This document shows, piece after piece, positions 1 through 9,352 of a stretch of 64,000 nt of DNA; the stretch's first letter is position 1, and every line of letters begins with the position of its first letter. The position numbers were made by a program, and so were the translations under genes. This DNA is from Polynucleobacter sp. 80A-SIGWE (lineage in GTDB: Bacteria; Pseudomonadota; Gammaproteobacteria; Burkholderiales; Burkholderiaceae). The notes beneath the pieces were generated by a model. That model made no database searches, was not told the origin of the DNA, and was given only the letters and a program-made list of their open reading frames with translations. Location of the stretch: NCBI RefSeq assembly GCF_018882295.1, contig NZ_JACVOR010000002.1, positions 310,001-374,000 of the forward strand, written 5' to 3'.

Positions 1-1
1 T

Positions 2-49
2 CAAGTGCTTACCACCCGTCAGATTTTGATTGATCTAAAGAAAATCTAG
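2..49 (+). CDS. recO: C-terminal end of probable RecO (partial)
   Basis: An open frame enters from the left edge and ends at TAG 47-49. The 15 visible residues contain a TRQ..IDL pattern that resembles the RecO C-terminus. RecO is a RecFOR-pathway DNA repair protein, and recO directly precedes pdxJ in many betaproteobacteria. Only the tail is visible, so the identity rests mainly on gene order. Confidence 0.45.
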   Translation, partial: QVLTTRQILIDLKKI

Positions 50-61
50 TAATCTACCTCA

Positions 62-805
62 ATGAACACCCAACCAAAGCTTGAGCTTGGCATCAATATC
101 GATCACGTGGCCACTTTGCGTAATGCACGTGGCACGGTTTACCCTGACCCTTTAAAAGCTGCCCATTTGGCTGAAGAGGCGGGCGCTGATTTAATTACCT
201 TGCATTTGCGTGAGGACCGTCGCCATATTAAAGATGCGGATTTAATGGCCTTACGTCCTTTGATACAGACACGTATGAATTTGGAGTGCGCCGTTACTCC
301 GGAGATGATCAGTATTGCTTGTCGAGTCCAGCCTCACGATGTTTGCCTGGTTCCTGAAAAGCGTGAAGAGGTAACTACTGAGGGTGGCTTGGATGTAGTG
401 GGACACTTTGAAGCAGTTAAATCTGCCACTACACAGTTAAAAGCTGCAGGTATTCGGGTATCTCTTTTTATTGATCCTGAGGAAAAGCAAATTCAAGCCG
501 CCAAAGATGTTGGTGCAACAGTCGTTGAATTACATACTGGTCGATATGCAGATCTAGCTGGTGATCAACAGAAGCAAGAGCTCGAGCGCATTAGAAAAGC
601 AGCGCAGTTTGGAAAGAGTATTGGCTTACGCGTAAATGCAGGCCATGGTTTAAATGAGGGTAATGTGATCCCAGTTGCCGCTATTGCCGAGCTTTCTGAG
701 CTCAATATTGGTCATGCTATTGTTGCTGAAGCCCTCTTTAAGGGCTGGCAAAATGCGATTACCGACATGAAGGTCCTGATGGTTCAGGGTAGGGCTAAAG
801 CTTAA
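62..805 (+). CDS. pdxJ: Pyridoxine 5'-phosphate synthase PdxJ
   Basis: Condenses 1-deoxyxylulose 5-phosphate with 3-amino-2-oxopropyl phosphate to give pyridoxine 5'-phosphate, the last ring-forming step of DXP-dependent vitamin B6 synthesis in the cytoplasm. The 247-residue length is normal for this TIM-barrel enzyme. The N-terminal [13 protein letters not shown] signature lies at residues 12-24, the H48/R50/E51/H55 cluster follows, and Glu75 sits in an MNLEC context. A late NAGHGLN phosphate-loop motif is also present. No clear Shine-Dalgarno precedes the ATG. The gene is followed 15 nt later by acpS, so the two are probably cotranscribed. Confidence 0.97.
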   Translation: MNTQPKLELGINIDHVATLRNARGTVYPDPLKAAHLAEEAGADLITLHLREDRRHIKDADLMALRPLIQTRMNLECAVTPEMISIACRVQPHDVCLVPEKREEVTTEGGLDVVGHFEAVKSATTQLKAAGIRVSLFIDPEEKQIQAAKDVGATVVELHTGRYADLAGDQQKQELERIRKAAQFGKSIGLRVNAGHGLNEGNVIPVAAIAELSELNIGHAIVAEALFKGWQNAITDMKVLMVQGRAKA

Positions 806-820
806 AAGATTAAATATCAA

Positions 821-1213
821 ATGATCATTGGCATAGGCACAGACATCTTACAAATCGAGCGGCTTCAAGCGGCTTACGATCGCACCAATGGCCGCTTAGC
901 TGAAAAAATTCTTGGGCCAGATGAGATGTTGGTTTTCAAGCATCGCTTAGCTAGAAATCACAAGAGGGGCATTGCTTTCTTGGCAACGCGCTTTGCTGCA
1001 AAAGAAGCATTCTCCAAGGCAATTGGTCTAGGCATGAGAATGCCCATGACTTGGAGATCGCTACAAACGCTTAATGAACCTAGCGGTAAGCCAGTGACAT
1101 CATATTTAGGTGCACTCGCACAATTTATGCAGGACAAAAATTGGGAGGCTCAGGTCACCGTTAGTGACGAGCAAGACATGGCAATTGCTCATGTCATCGT
1201 AGTTCAAAAATAA
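821..1213 (+). CDS. acpS: Holo-[acyl-carrier-protein] synthase
   Basis: Transfers the 4'-phosphopantetheine arm of CoA onto a serine of apo-ACP, activating fatty acid synthesis. The 130-residue protein has the AcpS-type MIIGIGTD start with Mg-binding Asp8, and the second signature [11 protein letters not shown] around residues 57-67 with metal ligand Glu62. Its size matches the trimeric AcpS class, not the larger Sfp class. It sits between pdxJ and nagZ in a tight same-strand run. Confidence 0.96.
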   Translation: MIIGIGTDILQIERLQAAYDRTNGRLAEKILGPDEMLVFKHRLARNHKRGIAFLATRFAAKEAFSKAIGLGMRMPMTWRSLQTLNEPSGKPVTSYLGALAQFMQDKNWEAQVTVSDEQDMAIAHVIVVQK

Positions 1214-1257
1214 ATAAGCATCAAAAATATATAAATCTAAAAAATTTCGAGGAATAC

Positions 1258-2334
1258 ATGACTAAGTCGACTATGAAACCGGGCCCAGTTACTTTAGATG
1301 TTGTTGGTTTTGAGTTAAATGCAGAGGATCGTCGTCGCATCTTGCACCCCCTTACTGGCGGCGTGATTTTGTTTGGCAGAAACTTTGCTAATCGCAAGCA
1401 ACTCACCAAACTCACTGCTGAAATCAAAAAACTCCGCTCTGACGTATTGATCTCGATTGATCATGAGGGTGGCCGTGTTCAGCGCTGTAGGACTGATGGC
1501 TTTACCCATTTGCCTGCCATGCGTAAGCTCGGCGAGCTTTGGGGTTCTAAAAATAAGTCATCCCATTCCGCTGAATCTGCTGCGATTGCGATGGCTGCAG
1601 CAACAGCTTGCGGCTATGTCCTGGCTGCCGAGTTGCGCGCTTGCGGTGTGGACTTTAGTTTCACTCCAGTTCTGGACCTCGATTTTGGTCGTAGCGGTGT
1701 AATTGGGGATCGCGCATTTAGTCGTGATCCGCAAATTACTTTTGCTTTGGCTAAGAGCTTGAATGAAGGTTTGCGACTTGCAGGCATGGCGAACTGCGGT
1801 AAGCACTTCCCAGGCCACGGTTGGGCGGAAGCGGATTCTCATGTGGCCATTCCGGTGGATGAGCGTCCGTTGAAACAAATTCTGAATGACGATGCTAAGC
1901 CTTATGAGTGGTTAGACCTCAGTTTGACTGCAGTGATGCCGGCCCATGTGATCTATCCAAAAGTCGATAAGAACCCAGCTGGATTTTCTAAGGTTTGGTT
2001 ACATTCCATTCTCCGCCAAGAATTAGGATTTGAAGGTGTTATCTTTAGTGATGACCTTTCGATGGAAGGTGCGAGCGTTGCTGGTTCTGTAGTCAAGGGT
2101 GCTGATATGGCGCTTGAGGCAGGATGCGATGCAGTGTTGATTTGCAACCGCCCGGATCTTGCGGATCAATTGCTAAGTCAGTTGAAAGTCTCAAAAGCAA
2201 AACAAGCGGAGTCTGCTATTCGATTGAATCGCTTGATGCCAACTGCCACAGCTCCAGCGTGGGATGAGTTGCAGTCTGAGGCGCAGTATCAACATGCCAA
2301 AGGCTTACTGCAGCAACTGAATTTAATTGGCTAG
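1258..2334 (+). CDS. nagZ: Beta-N-acetylhexosaminidase NagZ (GH3)
   Basis: Cytoplasmic glycosidase that removes N-acetylglucosamine from anhydromuropeptides during peptidoglycan recycling. In many Gram-negatives it feeds the ampC-inducing muropeptide pool. The GH3 hallmarks are visible: an SIDHEGGRV segment near residues 66-74, the catalytic-loop KHFPGHG at 182-188 followed by DSH, and the nucleophile region FSDDLSMEG around 263-271. The length of 358 is typical. An AGGA Shine-Dalgarno stands before the ATG. It ends the plus-strand run and converges on a GNAT gene 5 nt away. Confidence 0.96.
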   Translation: MTKSTMKPGPVTLDVVGFELNAEDRRRILHPLTGGVILFGRNFANRKQLTKLTAEIKKLRSDVLISIDHEGGRVQRCRTDGFTHLPAMRKLGELWGSKNKSSHSAESAAIAMAAATACGYVLAAELRACGVDFSFTPVLDLDFGRSGVIGDRAFSRDPQITFALAKSLNEGLRLAGMANCGKHFPGHGWAEADSHVAIPVDERPLKQILNDDAKPYEWLDLSLTAVMPAHVIYPKVDKNPAGFSKVWLHSILRQELGFEGVIFSDDLSMEGASVAGSVVKGADMALEAGCDAVLICNRPDLADQLLSQLKVSKAKQAESAIRLNRLMPTATAPAWDELQSEAQYQHAKGLLQQLNLIG

Positions 2335-2339
2335 AGCTT

Positions 2340-3350
2340 CTATTTCTTTGAAACTCTTTCCCATTCAGAGACTACAAACTTTTTAACCTCTTCGCCTTGC
2401 TCTCTGGCGCAAACGATTTCACTAACGTTCACTGTTTGGTAGATCTTCTGTAAACGCAGAATATCACCCTGGGTAGAGTAGTGTGGAATCCAAGAGCCCC
2501 AAAAGAAGCCCAGATCTTCTAATGCCATATAGGCATTGGCCGCCGCCTCTTGCGTAATAGGTAGATCAAGATAGGCGGAAGCAATATTTAAAGTCTCAAG
2601 TTTTTTTAGCTCCGCCGTGACTGATGCAACTAAATCTTCGCCAATATGGTCTACGGATATATTCGCAACCTGGTCTTCAGAGTCAATTTCAGTTTTAAGT
2701 ATTGTTTCCCCAGTTCCTTGTATCTCCGAATTGCTGATATTGCGCTGGAGATTTAAGCTGCTTAAAAGCGCATTCAAGTGCTCAGTATGTTTACTTGGAA
2801 CATAAATATCATGTGGGCGATCTTTTAGCGGGAGATAAAAGGCCAATAAGGACATACGGGTATCGCTAAAGTTTTGCAGACCCTGCATTGCAAATGTTGG
2901 TGGAACATCTCCAATAAAAAGGCCGGTTTCCTTTGCGTTAAATGCAATCATTTCATGCTGGCTATAAGGGTGATTGGTAACGCACTCAGTCCAAAAGCCT
3001 GGCAAGCCCAAAGATTCGGCAATTTCTATACGCTTTTTTGCGATCAACTCAGCAATATGATGCCCCCTGTAATCAGGATCAACCATCATCTTTCCAGCCT
3101 CTGGTGAGGCATTATTAGCGCCGTCAAAGGTTAATGCGCAGTGCCCAATAATTTGATTATTTTCTAATTTAGCAACTATGGAGTGCATTTTCTGTGTGAC
3201 GATTGCATCTTTCAGTAGCGCGGCGTCGTACATCACTGGATTGGTATAGCTTTCCCCGTAGCAACGTCGAACGCAGTCAATCAGGTGGGGAATATCTTCA
3301 AGGGCTAATGTGGTGATTACTGGGGAAATGGTATCAGTCATGGATTTCAT
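2340..3350 (-). CDS. GNAT-domain acetyltransferase-like protein with unknown C-terminal domain
   Basis: The first 170 residues or so look like a GNAT acyl-CoA transferase: beta strands leading into MMVDPDYRGHHIAELI near residues 88-103, which fits motif A (the acetyl-CoA pyrophosphate loop). The remaining half, about 160 residues, has no motif I recognise and may bind a substrate or partner. The substrate is unknown. A second ATG lies three codons in, and neither start has a strong ribosome site. It lies downstream of the efp terminator on the same strand, so it probably has its own promoter. Confidence 0.6.
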   Translation of the reverse strand: MKSMTDTISPVITTLALEDIPHLIDCVRRCYGESYTNPVMYDAALLKDAIVTQKMHSIVAKLENNQIIGHCALTFDGANNASPEAGKMMVDPDYRGHHIAELIAKKRIEIAESLGLPGFWTECVTNHPYSQHEMIAFNAKETGLFIGDVPPTFAMQGLQNFSDTRMSLLAFYLPLKDRPHDIYVPSKHTEHLNALLSSLNLQRNISNSEIQGTGETILKTEIDSEDQVANISVDHIGEDLVASVTAELKKLETLNIASAYLDLPITQEAAANAYMALEDLGFFWGSWIPHYSTQGDILRLQKIYQTVNVSEIVCAREQGEEVKKFVVSEWERVSKK

Positions 3351-3372
3351 TATGACTGCACTTTAGAAAATA

Positions 3373-3399
3373 AAAAAGCCCGGCAAGCCGGGCCTTTTA
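3373..3399 (-). terminator. Intrinsic terminator of earP-efp
   Basis: GCCCGGC/GCCGGGC arms at 3378-3384 and 3387-3393 enclose a two-base loop. On the minus strand a run of six T residues follows. It lies 17 nt past the efp stop and isolates efp from the GNAT gene. Confidence 0.85.
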
Positions 3400-3415
3400 C
3401 TATCGAGCGAGCTAA

Positions 3416-3976
3416 TTAGTTAGCGCGGCTACGATATTCACCAGTGCGAGTATCGATCTCGATCTTGTCACCAGTGTTGCAGAACAATGGAACTTGCAAT
3501 TCATAGCCAGTAGCCAATTTTGCAGTCTTCAATACTTTGCCTGAGCTGGTATCGCCTTTAACTGCTGGCTCTGTGTAAATGATTTCACGAACCAATGAGT
3601 TTGGCATTGCTACTGAGAGTGCTTTACCTTCGTAGAACACCACTTCGCAAGGCATGCTTTCTTCGAGGTAATGCAATGCATCGCCCATGAATTCAGCTTC
3701 AACTTCGTATTGGTTGTATTCAGTATCCATAAATACATACATTGGATCTGCGAAGTAAGAGTAGGTGCAATCTTTCTTATCCAAGATCACTACATCAAAC
3801 TTGTCATCTGCTTTGAATACGCCTTCGTTGGGCGCACCAGTTAACAAGTTCTTAAATTTCATTTTTACAACAGAAGAGTTGCGGCCTGAGCGGCTGTATT
3901 CTGCTTTTAAAACGACCATGGCATCAGTGCCGATCATTACTACGTTACCAACGCGGAGTTCTTGTGCTGTTTTCAT
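3416..3976 (-). CDS. efp: Elongation factor P
   Basis: Binds stalled ribosomes between the P and E sites and promotes peptide-bond formation at polyproline stretches. The 186-residue three-domain length is standard. The tip of the domain I loop reads [10 protein letters not shown] and places an arginine at position 32, the residue that EarP rhamnosylates in the Arg-type EF-P subfamily. A lysine would be expected with the EpmA pathway. The modifying enzyme is encoded 87 nt upstream in the same orientation. An AGGAAT ribosome site precedes the ATG. Confidence 0.97.
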   Translation of the reverse strand: MKTAQELRVGNVVMIGTDAMVVLKAEYSRSGRNSSVVKMKFKNLLTGAPNEGVFKADDKFDVVILDKKDCTYSYFADPMYVFMDTEYNQYEVEAEFMGDALHYLEESMPCEVVFYEGKALSVAMPNSLVREIIYTEPAVKGDTSSGKVLKTAKLATGYELQVPLFCNTGDKIEIDTRTGEYRSRAN

Positions 3977-4063
3977 CTTGCTATTCCTGGGTGCAGAGCT
4001 GATTTTCTGCGGTTTTTATCAAAAACAAGATTGTAACCGCCCGCAGGCAGATTTCGCCTAAGA

Positions 4064-5143
4064 TCAGGCTACAAAGCCCATTAGACGGGCAGCCAAGCCA
4101 CCATCAGCTTGTTTTTTGAGTAAATCTGCTCGCCAAGCCTCGGAATGGGTGCTCCATTCATCAATAGACTGGTACCACTCGCTAGGCATTGCCCAAGTCA
4201 TCGCAGCTATTACAGCGTGTTTAAGCTCTTGTGATGCATCTTCAAGGTAGAGATCTAAAAATGCAGCTAACTTAGTTTTGTGAGCACCATCTTCTTGGGG
4301 GTAGATATGCCAAATAAAGGGCTTACCAGCCAACTGCGCTCGAACAAAAGAATCTTCACCTCGAACGATATTGAAGTCGCATTGTGAAAGCACCCAATCG
4401 TATTCATCTTGAGAAACAAATGGAATCGAGATCAACTGAATGGAGTCAGGCAAAGCAAGTGGCTGGGTGGGATGGGCAGAACTGAACTGCAATTGCTCGC
4501 GTTGACCGTGTGTCAAAACAATGTCGAAGTTCTCATCCAAGGTGGCCAGATCCTCCAACCATTTCAGGAGCGGTACACCTGGGTAGCAAAAAACACTGAT
4601 GCGTTTTGTATTTGGCCGCAATAGCTTCCAGCTCGCCTCGAGGCTCTTGGGAATCCATTGTTCAGTTGGTGATGGCTCCTTGGGGATTGGATCAATCAAA
4701 ATACCGCCCGCATTCTTCTGGAAGCCTGGGAAGAAGAAGTACTTCGGAATGCCGTGTGCTTGAGGGGACGCCTTCTGATGAAAGTCCACAATCCAGGGCT
4801 CAGCACTCAAATACTCTAGATTGATGATGATGGGTTTTTTGGGGGCAATTAGCAGGCCCGCAAGGTAGCGCTCTGGAAGGTCGCATCCGAATGCCTCAAT
4901 CACCACGTCAGGCGTTTCTACTGGATGACGGCTATTGTGATGACTTGCTTCCCAGGGTTGGATATCGATACGGCGCTTAATTTCCGGATCTACCCCAGAA
5001 GCGAGTAAATTAAGGGTTGGCAGATCGTCACAGAAAATGCGCACGTCTTGGCCATGAAGACTTGTTAAGCTTCTTGCTAGACGCCAGCAAACACCAGCAT
5101 CACCATAGTTGTCTACGATTTGACAGAAAATATCCCAACGCAT
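4064..5143 (-). CDS. earP: EF-P arginine-32 rhamnosyltransferase EarP
   Basis: Transfers rhamnose from dTDP-beta-L-rhamnose to Arg32 of EF-P, activating it for polyproline rescue. The protein begins [24 protein letters not shown], as EarP (DUF2331) proteins do, with the nucleotide-sugar domain in the C-terminal half (a [18 protein letters not shown] region near residue 265). I take the ATG at 5143; a TTG two codons upstream (5149) is possible but unnecessary. The start codon overlaps the divergent uvrC ATG in one CATG. It is cotranscribed with efp. Confidence 0.94.
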   Translation of the reverse strand: MRWDIFCQIVDNYGDAGVCWRLARSLTSLHGQDVRIFCDDLPTLNLLASGVDPEIKRRIDIQPWEASHHNSRHPVETPDVVIEAFGCDLPERYLAGLLIAPKKPIIINLEYLSAEPWIVDFHQKASPQAHGIPKYFFFPGFQKNAGGILIDPIPKEPSPTEQWIPKSLEASWKLLRPNTKRISVFCYPGVPLLKWLEDLATLDENFDIVLTHGQREQLQFSSAHPTQPLALPDSIQLISIPFVSQDEYDWVLSQCDFNIVRGEDSFVRAQLAGKPFIWHIYPQEDGAHKTKLAAFLDLYLEDASQELKHAVIAAMTWAMPSEWYQSIDEWSTHSEAWRADLLKKQADGGLAARLMGFVA

Positions 5144-7082
5144 GAGCAATTCGCTTTTTGAAACCCTTCAGCAGGATGTTAAACGGCTACCCGGATTGCC
5201 GGGGGTGTATCGCTTCTTTGATGAGGCGGGACATATTCTGTATGTCGGTAAAGCGCGCAACCTCAAAAAGCGTGTATCTAGTTACTTTCAGCGAACCCAG
5301 CTTTCACCACGAATAGAGCTGATGGTGGGAAAAATTGCCCGTTACGAAACTACAGTAACACGCTCAGAAACCGAAGCCTTAATTCTAGAGAACAATCTCA
5401 TTAAGGAGTTGGCCCCTCCATTCAACATTCTCTTTCGAGATGATAAGTCCTATCCCTACGTCATGTTGACGGGGCATCAATTTCCTCGCTTGGCCTCGTA
5501 TAGAGGAAAGACGGATAAGCGTAATCACTACTTTGGCCCATTCCCCAATTCATGGGCAGTACGCAACAGCGTACAGATTTTGCAGAAAGTATTTCGTCTG
5601 AGAACTTGTGAAGACTCAGTATTTAAAAACCGCAGTCGCCCTTGTTTATTGCATCAAATACATCGCTGTAGTGCGCCTTGTGTTGGCCGTTTAAGTGTCG
5701 AGCAGTATGGGCAGGACGTAGCCCAGGCAACACGCTTTTTAGAGGGTGACCATAGTCGCGTGCTTTCTGAACTTGAAAAGAAAATGCATGCCTACAGTGA
5801 TGCCATGGAATTTGAAATGGCGGCAGTGTTAAGGGATCGTATTGCTGATCTTTCGAGTGTCTTACAACAACAGTCGATGGACACTGTTGCTGATGGTGAG
5901 GGCGATGTGGATGTGATTGCTGTCGCTCAAATGGAGGGTGTGGTCTGCGTCAATCTGGCAATGATTCGTGGCGGTCGCCATTTGGGTGATCGCGCTTACT
6001 TCCCTAAGGGCTTGCGCTCAACGTCTGGAGAGTTGCCACCACCAGCTGAAATTCTGGAGGCATTTATTGCTCAACATTACTTAGAGGAGAAGGCTGGCGA
6101 TGGTGAAGCGACCACCAATTTAATTCCGCCTGTATTGATTCTGAATCATCCTCTGAGAAAGCTAGTTGATGACATTGCAGCTCCAGAAGAAGGTGTTGAA
6201 GATCTTTCTGAGCAATCAGCCCCGGAAGGTCTACACGATTTATTGAATGCACAAGCTGGTAAGCGCATTACTTTCTTGCACCAGCCACAAGGTCAGAGAC
6301 GTCATTGGTTGGCCATGGCAGAAGGTAATGCCAAGATTGCGATCGCAAAGCGCTTGGTAGAGACGGGTGGTCAACTAGCAAGAGCAAGAGCATTGGCGGA
6401 TGTCTTAGCTTTGGAATTAGAAAGTCTTGAGCAGCTTCGTATTGAGTGTTTTGATATTAGCCATACCTCTGGTGAGGCCACTCAAGCTTCTTGTGTGGTG
6501 TATTCCAAAAATGCGATGCAGCCTAGTGAATACCGCCGATTTAATATTAATGACATTACGCCGGGTGATGACTACGCAGCAATGCGTCAGGTCTTACAAC
6601 GCCGTTATGCGAACTTTCAAGAGCTCCCTGTTGAAAAGATGCCGCAAGTCATTTTGATCGACGGCGGCAAAGGTCAGGTTGAGATGGCAAGACAAGTCCT
6701 TTCTGAATTTGGCATGGACATTGGATTGATTGTTGGTGTTGCCAAAGGGGAGGGTCGTAAGGTGGGTTTAGAGACCCTGATCTTTGCGGATGGACGTCAA
6801 TCGCTTGAGCTTGGTATTGATAGCGCTGCTTTGTTGCTAGTGGCGCAAATACGTGATGAGGCACATCGCTTTGCCATCACTGGCATGAGAGCTAAACGAG
6901 CAAAAGCTAGAACGGTTTCTCAGCTAGAGGAGATCGAGGGAATAGGGGCTAAGCGACGTCAAAAACTACTCGCCCGTTTTGGGGGTTTGCGGGGTGTTTC
7001 CAATGCCACTATTGAAGAGCTTTCAAGTGTTGAGGGAATATCCACCGCATTGGCCGAACAAATCTATAAGCAACTCCATTGA
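5142..7082 (+). CDS. uvrC: Excinuclease ABC subunit UvrC
   Basis: Makes both incisions flanking DNA damage in nucleotide excision repair, together with UvrB (also in this window). The 646 residues show a GIY-YIG nuclease at the N-terminus (GVY at 21-23, YVGKA at 34-38), a cysteine-rich linker ([13 protein letters not shown] near 176), a UVR domain for UvrB contact near 215-240, the RNase H-like second nuclease with ECFDISH and LIDGGKGQ motifs, and C-terminal helix-hairpin-helix repeats. The promoter and leader must lie inside the divergent earP gene because the two start codons overlap. Confidence 0.97.
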   Translation: MSNSLFETLQQDVKRLPGLPGVYRFFDEAGHILYVGKARNLKKRVSSYFQRTQLSPRIELMVGKIARYETTVTRSETEALILENNLIKELAPPFNILFRDDKSYPYVMLTGHQFPRLASYRGKTDKRNHYFGPFPNSWAVRNSVQILQKVFRLRTCEDSVFKNRSRPCLLHQIHRCSAPCVGRLSVEQYGQDVAQATRFLEGDHSRVLSELEKKMHAYSDAMEFEMAAVLRDRIADLSSVLQQQSMDTVADGEGDVDVIAVAQMEGVVCVNLAMIRGGRHLGDRAYFPKGLRSTSGELPPPAEILEAFIAQHYLEEKAGDGEATTNLIPPVLILNHPLRKLVDDIAAPEEGVEDLSEQSAPEGLHDLLNAQAGKRITFLHQPQGQRRHWLAMAEGNAKIAIAKRLVETGGQLARARALADVLALELESLEQLRIECFDISHTSGEATQASCVVYSKNAMQPSEYRRFNINDITPGDDYAAMRQVLQRRYANFQELPVEKMPQVILIDGGKGQVEMARQVLSEFGMDIGLIVGVAKGEGRKVGLETLIFADGRQSLELGIDSAALLLVAQIRDEAHRFAITGMRAKRAKARTVSQLEEIEGIGAKRRQKLLARFGGLRGVSNATIEELSSVEGISTALAEQIYKQLH

Positions 7083-7118
7083 TTTCCCAGTGCGCTCACA
7101 TTGGTTTATGCTTAGGTC

Positions 7119-7694
7119 ATGCCTTTTAATCTACCCATTGCTCTAACCTGGTTGCGCGTCGCTGCAATTCCACTGGTTGTTGCAGTGTTCTATTTGCCAA
7201 ATAGCTGGCTTACCCCTTTCGATAAGAACCTCACTGCTACAGTTATTTTTGTGTTTGCGGCTGTAACTGATTGGTTGGATGGATTTTTGGCTAGACGCAT
7301 GAAGCAAGAGTCGGCATTTGGCCAATTCTTGGACCCCGTAGCTGATAAATTAATTGTGGCTGCTTCATTGTTAGTTCTGCTCAATATGGATCGCGTCCAA
7401 GTCTGGGTGGCTTTGATCATTATTGGTCGTGAAATTACTATTTCAGCATTAAGAGAGTGGATGGCGCTCTTGGGTGCTGGAAAAAGCGTTGCCGTTCACA
7501 TGGTCGGCAAGCTAAAAACTACCGCTCAACTTGTCGCCATTCCATTTTTATTGCTAAACGACACTTTATTTGGATGGTTAAATTGCGCACAAGTTGGCAC
7601 TTGGCTAATTTGGATTGCATGCTTTTTGACGCTTTGGTCAATGTTCTATTACATGAAAAAAGCTTTGCCTCAGCTGGTTGATAAGGCTGACTAA
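7119..7694 (+). CDS. pgsA: CDP-diacylglycerol-glycerol-3-phosphate 3-phosphatidyltransferase
   Basis: Makes phosphatidylglycerol phosphate from CDP-diacylglycerol and glycerol 3-phosphate in the inner membrane, the committed step to phosphatidylglycerol and cardiolipin. The CDP-alcohol phosphotransferase signature is perfect: D54-G55-x2-A58-R59-x8-G68-x3-D72-x3-D76. Several hydrophobic segments surround it, and the length of 191 is typical. It follows uvrC by 36 nt, the common uvrC-pgsA pairing. A GC-poor hairpin without a T tract lies just after the stop (7701-7725). Confidence 0.96.
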   Translation: MPFNLPIALTWLRVAAIPLVVAVFYLPNSWLTPFDKNLTATVIFVFAAVTDWLDGFLARRMKQESAFGQFLDPVADKLIVAASLLVLLNMDRVQVWVALIIIGREITISALREWMALLGAGKSVAVHMVGKLKTTAQLVAIPFLLLNDTLFGWLNCAQVGTWLIWIACFLTLWSMFYYMKKALPQLVDKAD

Positions 7695-7811
7695 AGTCCA
7701 CAAACCCATAGCTGATAAGGGTTTGGTAGAAACGTGAGTCCAGCCAGTTTTTAGTCTTCAACACAAATAATGCGTTCCCTCAAATTGTTTGTTAAACTAC
7801 TGCCCTGTTAT

Positions 7812-7887
7812 GCGGGAATAGCTCAGCTGGTAGAGCGATACCTTGCCAAGGTATAGGTCGGGAGTTCGAACCTCCTTTCCCGCTCCA
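7812..7887 (+). tRNA. tRNA-Gly (GCC)
   Basis: The acceptor stem GCGGGAA pairs with TTCCCGC, followed by T and an encoded CCA. The D-arm GCTCAGCTGGTAGAGC, an anticodon stem ATACC/GGTAT with loop TTGCCAA (anticodon GCC), and the T-arm GGGAGTTCGAACCTCC are all present. It decodes GGC/GGU. Confidence 0.97.
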
Positions 7888-7893
7888 AGTTCG

Positions 7894-7923
7894 ATGGGAA
7901 GCCCTAAAAAGCTTCCCATTTTT
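7894..7923 (+). terminator. Terminator-like hairpin between the two tRNA genes
   Basis: A nine-base perfect stem, ATGGGAAGC at 7894-7902 and GCTTCCCAT at 7911-7919, is followed by five T residues. It has the form of an intrinsic terminator after tRNA-Gly, yet tRNA-Cys begins only 13 nt later. It may allow partial read-through or serve as a processing site. Confidence 0.7.
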
Positions 7924-7936
7924 GATTCAAGCATAT

Positions 7937-8010
7937 GGCGCGTTGGCCGAGTGGTTAGGCAGGAGCCTGCAAAGCTTCGTACGGGGGTTCGATTCCCTCA
8001 CGCGCCTCCA
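7937..8010 (+). tRNA. tRNA-Cys (GCA)
   Basis: The acceptor stem GGCGCGT pairs with ACGCGCC, followed by T and an encoded CCA. The anticodon stem GGAGC/GCTTC (one G-T pair) carries loop CTGCAAA with anticodon GCA. The T-arm GGGGGTTCGATTCCCTC is intact. No room for a promoter exists between the preceding hairpin and the mature 5' end. Confidence 0.95.
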
Positions 8011-8040
8011 GTAATTTAGATTGATTACCAGGGCAAGAAT

Positions 8041-8502
8041 ATGATCCAACTCAAACGAATCCAATCAATCACATCGGCGTTAGCGTTATCTGTGCTCTTG
8101 GCGGCCTGTGCATCTTCAGGGGATTCTCCAACTGGCACGCCTAGTGAAATCCAAGAAATTCAGGCGCAACTTTTGGGTGATATGCCATTACCTGCGGCAT
8201 CAAAAATTATTGGTTCAGATTCTTTAATTATTGGCCGTGGTGATAACTGGGTTGGTCGAGTTGTTTTGTCTGGCGTTCAATCTCCAACCGATATTTATGC
8301 TTTCTTCCAAGCGGAATATCCTAAAGTGGGTTGGACTACTGTGAGTGCCGTGAAATCTAAAACCAGTATTTTGGTTTTCACTAAAGGTGATCGTACTTCT
8401 ACTATCGAGGTAAACGAAGGCTCATTTGGCGGACCTAAAACAATCATCACGATTACAGCATCACCAAAGAATGCAAACGTAGTGACACCAACTAAGAAAT
8501 AA
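8041..8502 (+). CDS. Small putative lipoprotein, function unknown
   Basis: The N-terminus is a lipoprotein signal: a basic QLKRIQ start, a hydrophobic stretch and the lipobox LLAAC with Cys23, so the mature protein should be acylated and membrane-anchored in the periplasm. The remaining 130 residues include a segment ending ...YAFFQAEYPKVGWTT near 85-100 and a short Lys/Pro/Thr tail. I do not recognise the family. An AGGG ribosome site lies just before the ATG. It starts 30 nt after tRNA-Cys and ends in its own terminator. Confidence 0.75.
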   Translation: MIQLKRIQSITSALALSVLLAACASSGDSPTGTPSEIQEIQAQLLGDMPLPAASKIIGSDSLIIGRGDNWVGRVVLSGVQSPTDIYAFFQAEYPKVGWTTVSAVKSKTSILVFTKGDRTSTIEVNEGSFGGPKTIITITASPKNANVVTPTKK

Positions 8503-8526
8503 AAATAGTTACTCCATCGTGAATAG

Positions 8527-8552
8527 AAAAAGGCCTCTAACGAGGCCTTTTG
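8527..8552. terminator. Bidirectional terminator between the lipoprotein gene and lexA
   Basis: AGGCCTC/GAGGCCT arms (8531-8537, 8542-8548) have A residues on the left and T residues on the right. It can end the lipoprotein transcript and, from the other strand, the lexA transcript. Confidence 0.85.
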
Positions 8553-8571
8553 CTTTATCGGGTGAGGTGGC

Positions 8572-9291
8572 TCAGAGCCCGCCAGCCCTAATTAGGCCAA
8601 CAGCCTGACCCTCTACGGCAAAGTTCGGTTGGCGTCTATCTACCAAAATATTTTTGAAGTCTGGATTCTCGGCTTGTAATTCAATGACTATGCCATCCGC
8701 AGTTTTCTTTTGGTTCCAACGCTTCACTGTGACTTCATCATCTAAGCGTGCAACCACAATATCGCCATTGCGTACTTCAGAAGTTTTTCTCACTGCAAGA
8801 TAGTCGCCATCCAAAATTCCGGCATCGCGCATACTCATGCCAACTACTTTTAATAAGTAATCAGCACCCTTGCTAAATAAACTTGGATCGATCGGCACTT
8901 GTTTTTCAATGTGTTCGATAGCTGTGATTGGAGAGCCTGCTGCAACGCGACCAATGAGTGGCAATGTAAGTTGCTGAAGCGCGCCAGAAGGTAAAGACAT
9001 CTGACGATATTTGTTTGGATTGTGAGTCTGGTTAAAGCGTTGTGGAATCCGAATGCCGCGAGAGGTTCCTGGCGTTAGCTCGATGTATCCCTTTTTTGCC
9101 AGGGCACGTAAATGTTCTTCAGCAGCGTTGGCGGAAGCAAAACCTAGTTGCGTTGCAATCTCAGCGCGCGTTGGAGGTGAGCCACTTTCATCAATGGCCT
9201 TGGTGATTAATTCCAAAATCTCACTTTGACGTGAGGTGAGTTTGGGGAGGGCAGTCAGCTCCTCTTGAAAATCGACTGTATTTATGTCCAT
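8572..9291 (-). CDS. lexA: LexA SOS repressor
   Basis: Represses DNA damage genes and cleaves itself when RecA is activated. From the ATG at 9291 the protein has 239 residues. A winged helix-turn-helix ([12 protein letters not shown] at 40-51) is followed by a linker longer than in E. coli, the autocleavage site Ala118-Gly119 in VAAGSP, catalytic Ser153 (GMSMRDAG) and Lys190 (EVTVKR). The frame stays open 27 codons further upstream. The SOS box lies directly 5' of the 9291 start, which would place it inside the gene if the longer form were used, so I choose the shorter form. Confidence 0.96.
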   Translation of the reverse strand: MDINTVDFQEELTALPKLTSRQSEILELITKAIDESGSPPTRAEIATQLGFASANAAEEHLRALAKKGYIELTPGTSRGIRIPQRFNQTHNPNKYRQMSLPSGALQQLTLPLIGRVAAGSPITAIEHIEKQVPIDPSLFSKGADYLLKVVGMSMRDAGILDGDYLAVRKTSEVRNGDIVVARLDDEVTVKRWNQKKTADGIVIELQAENPDFKNILVDRRQPNFAVEGQAVGLIRAGGL

Positions 9292-9292
9292 A

Positions 9293-9308
9293 CTGGGATT
9301 GTATACAG
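9293..9308. promoter_or_regulatory. LexA operator (SOS box)
   Basis: Read on the minus strand the 16 bases are CTGT-ATACAATC-CCAG, one mismatch from the CTGT-N8-ACAG consensus. The box abuts the lexA start, consistent with autoregulation, and lies 45 bp before the start of the divergent asparaginase gene. Confidence 0.8.
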
Positions 9309-9352
9309 CACTATTTGAATATTCAAGCAATTTGCAGGCGGATAATGGAGGA

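Noticed and set aside
9284..9352. Longer N-terminus of the asparaginase starting at 9284
   Set aside because: It would overlap the lexA start and operator; the ATG at 9353 with GGAGG is better, although the spacing is short.
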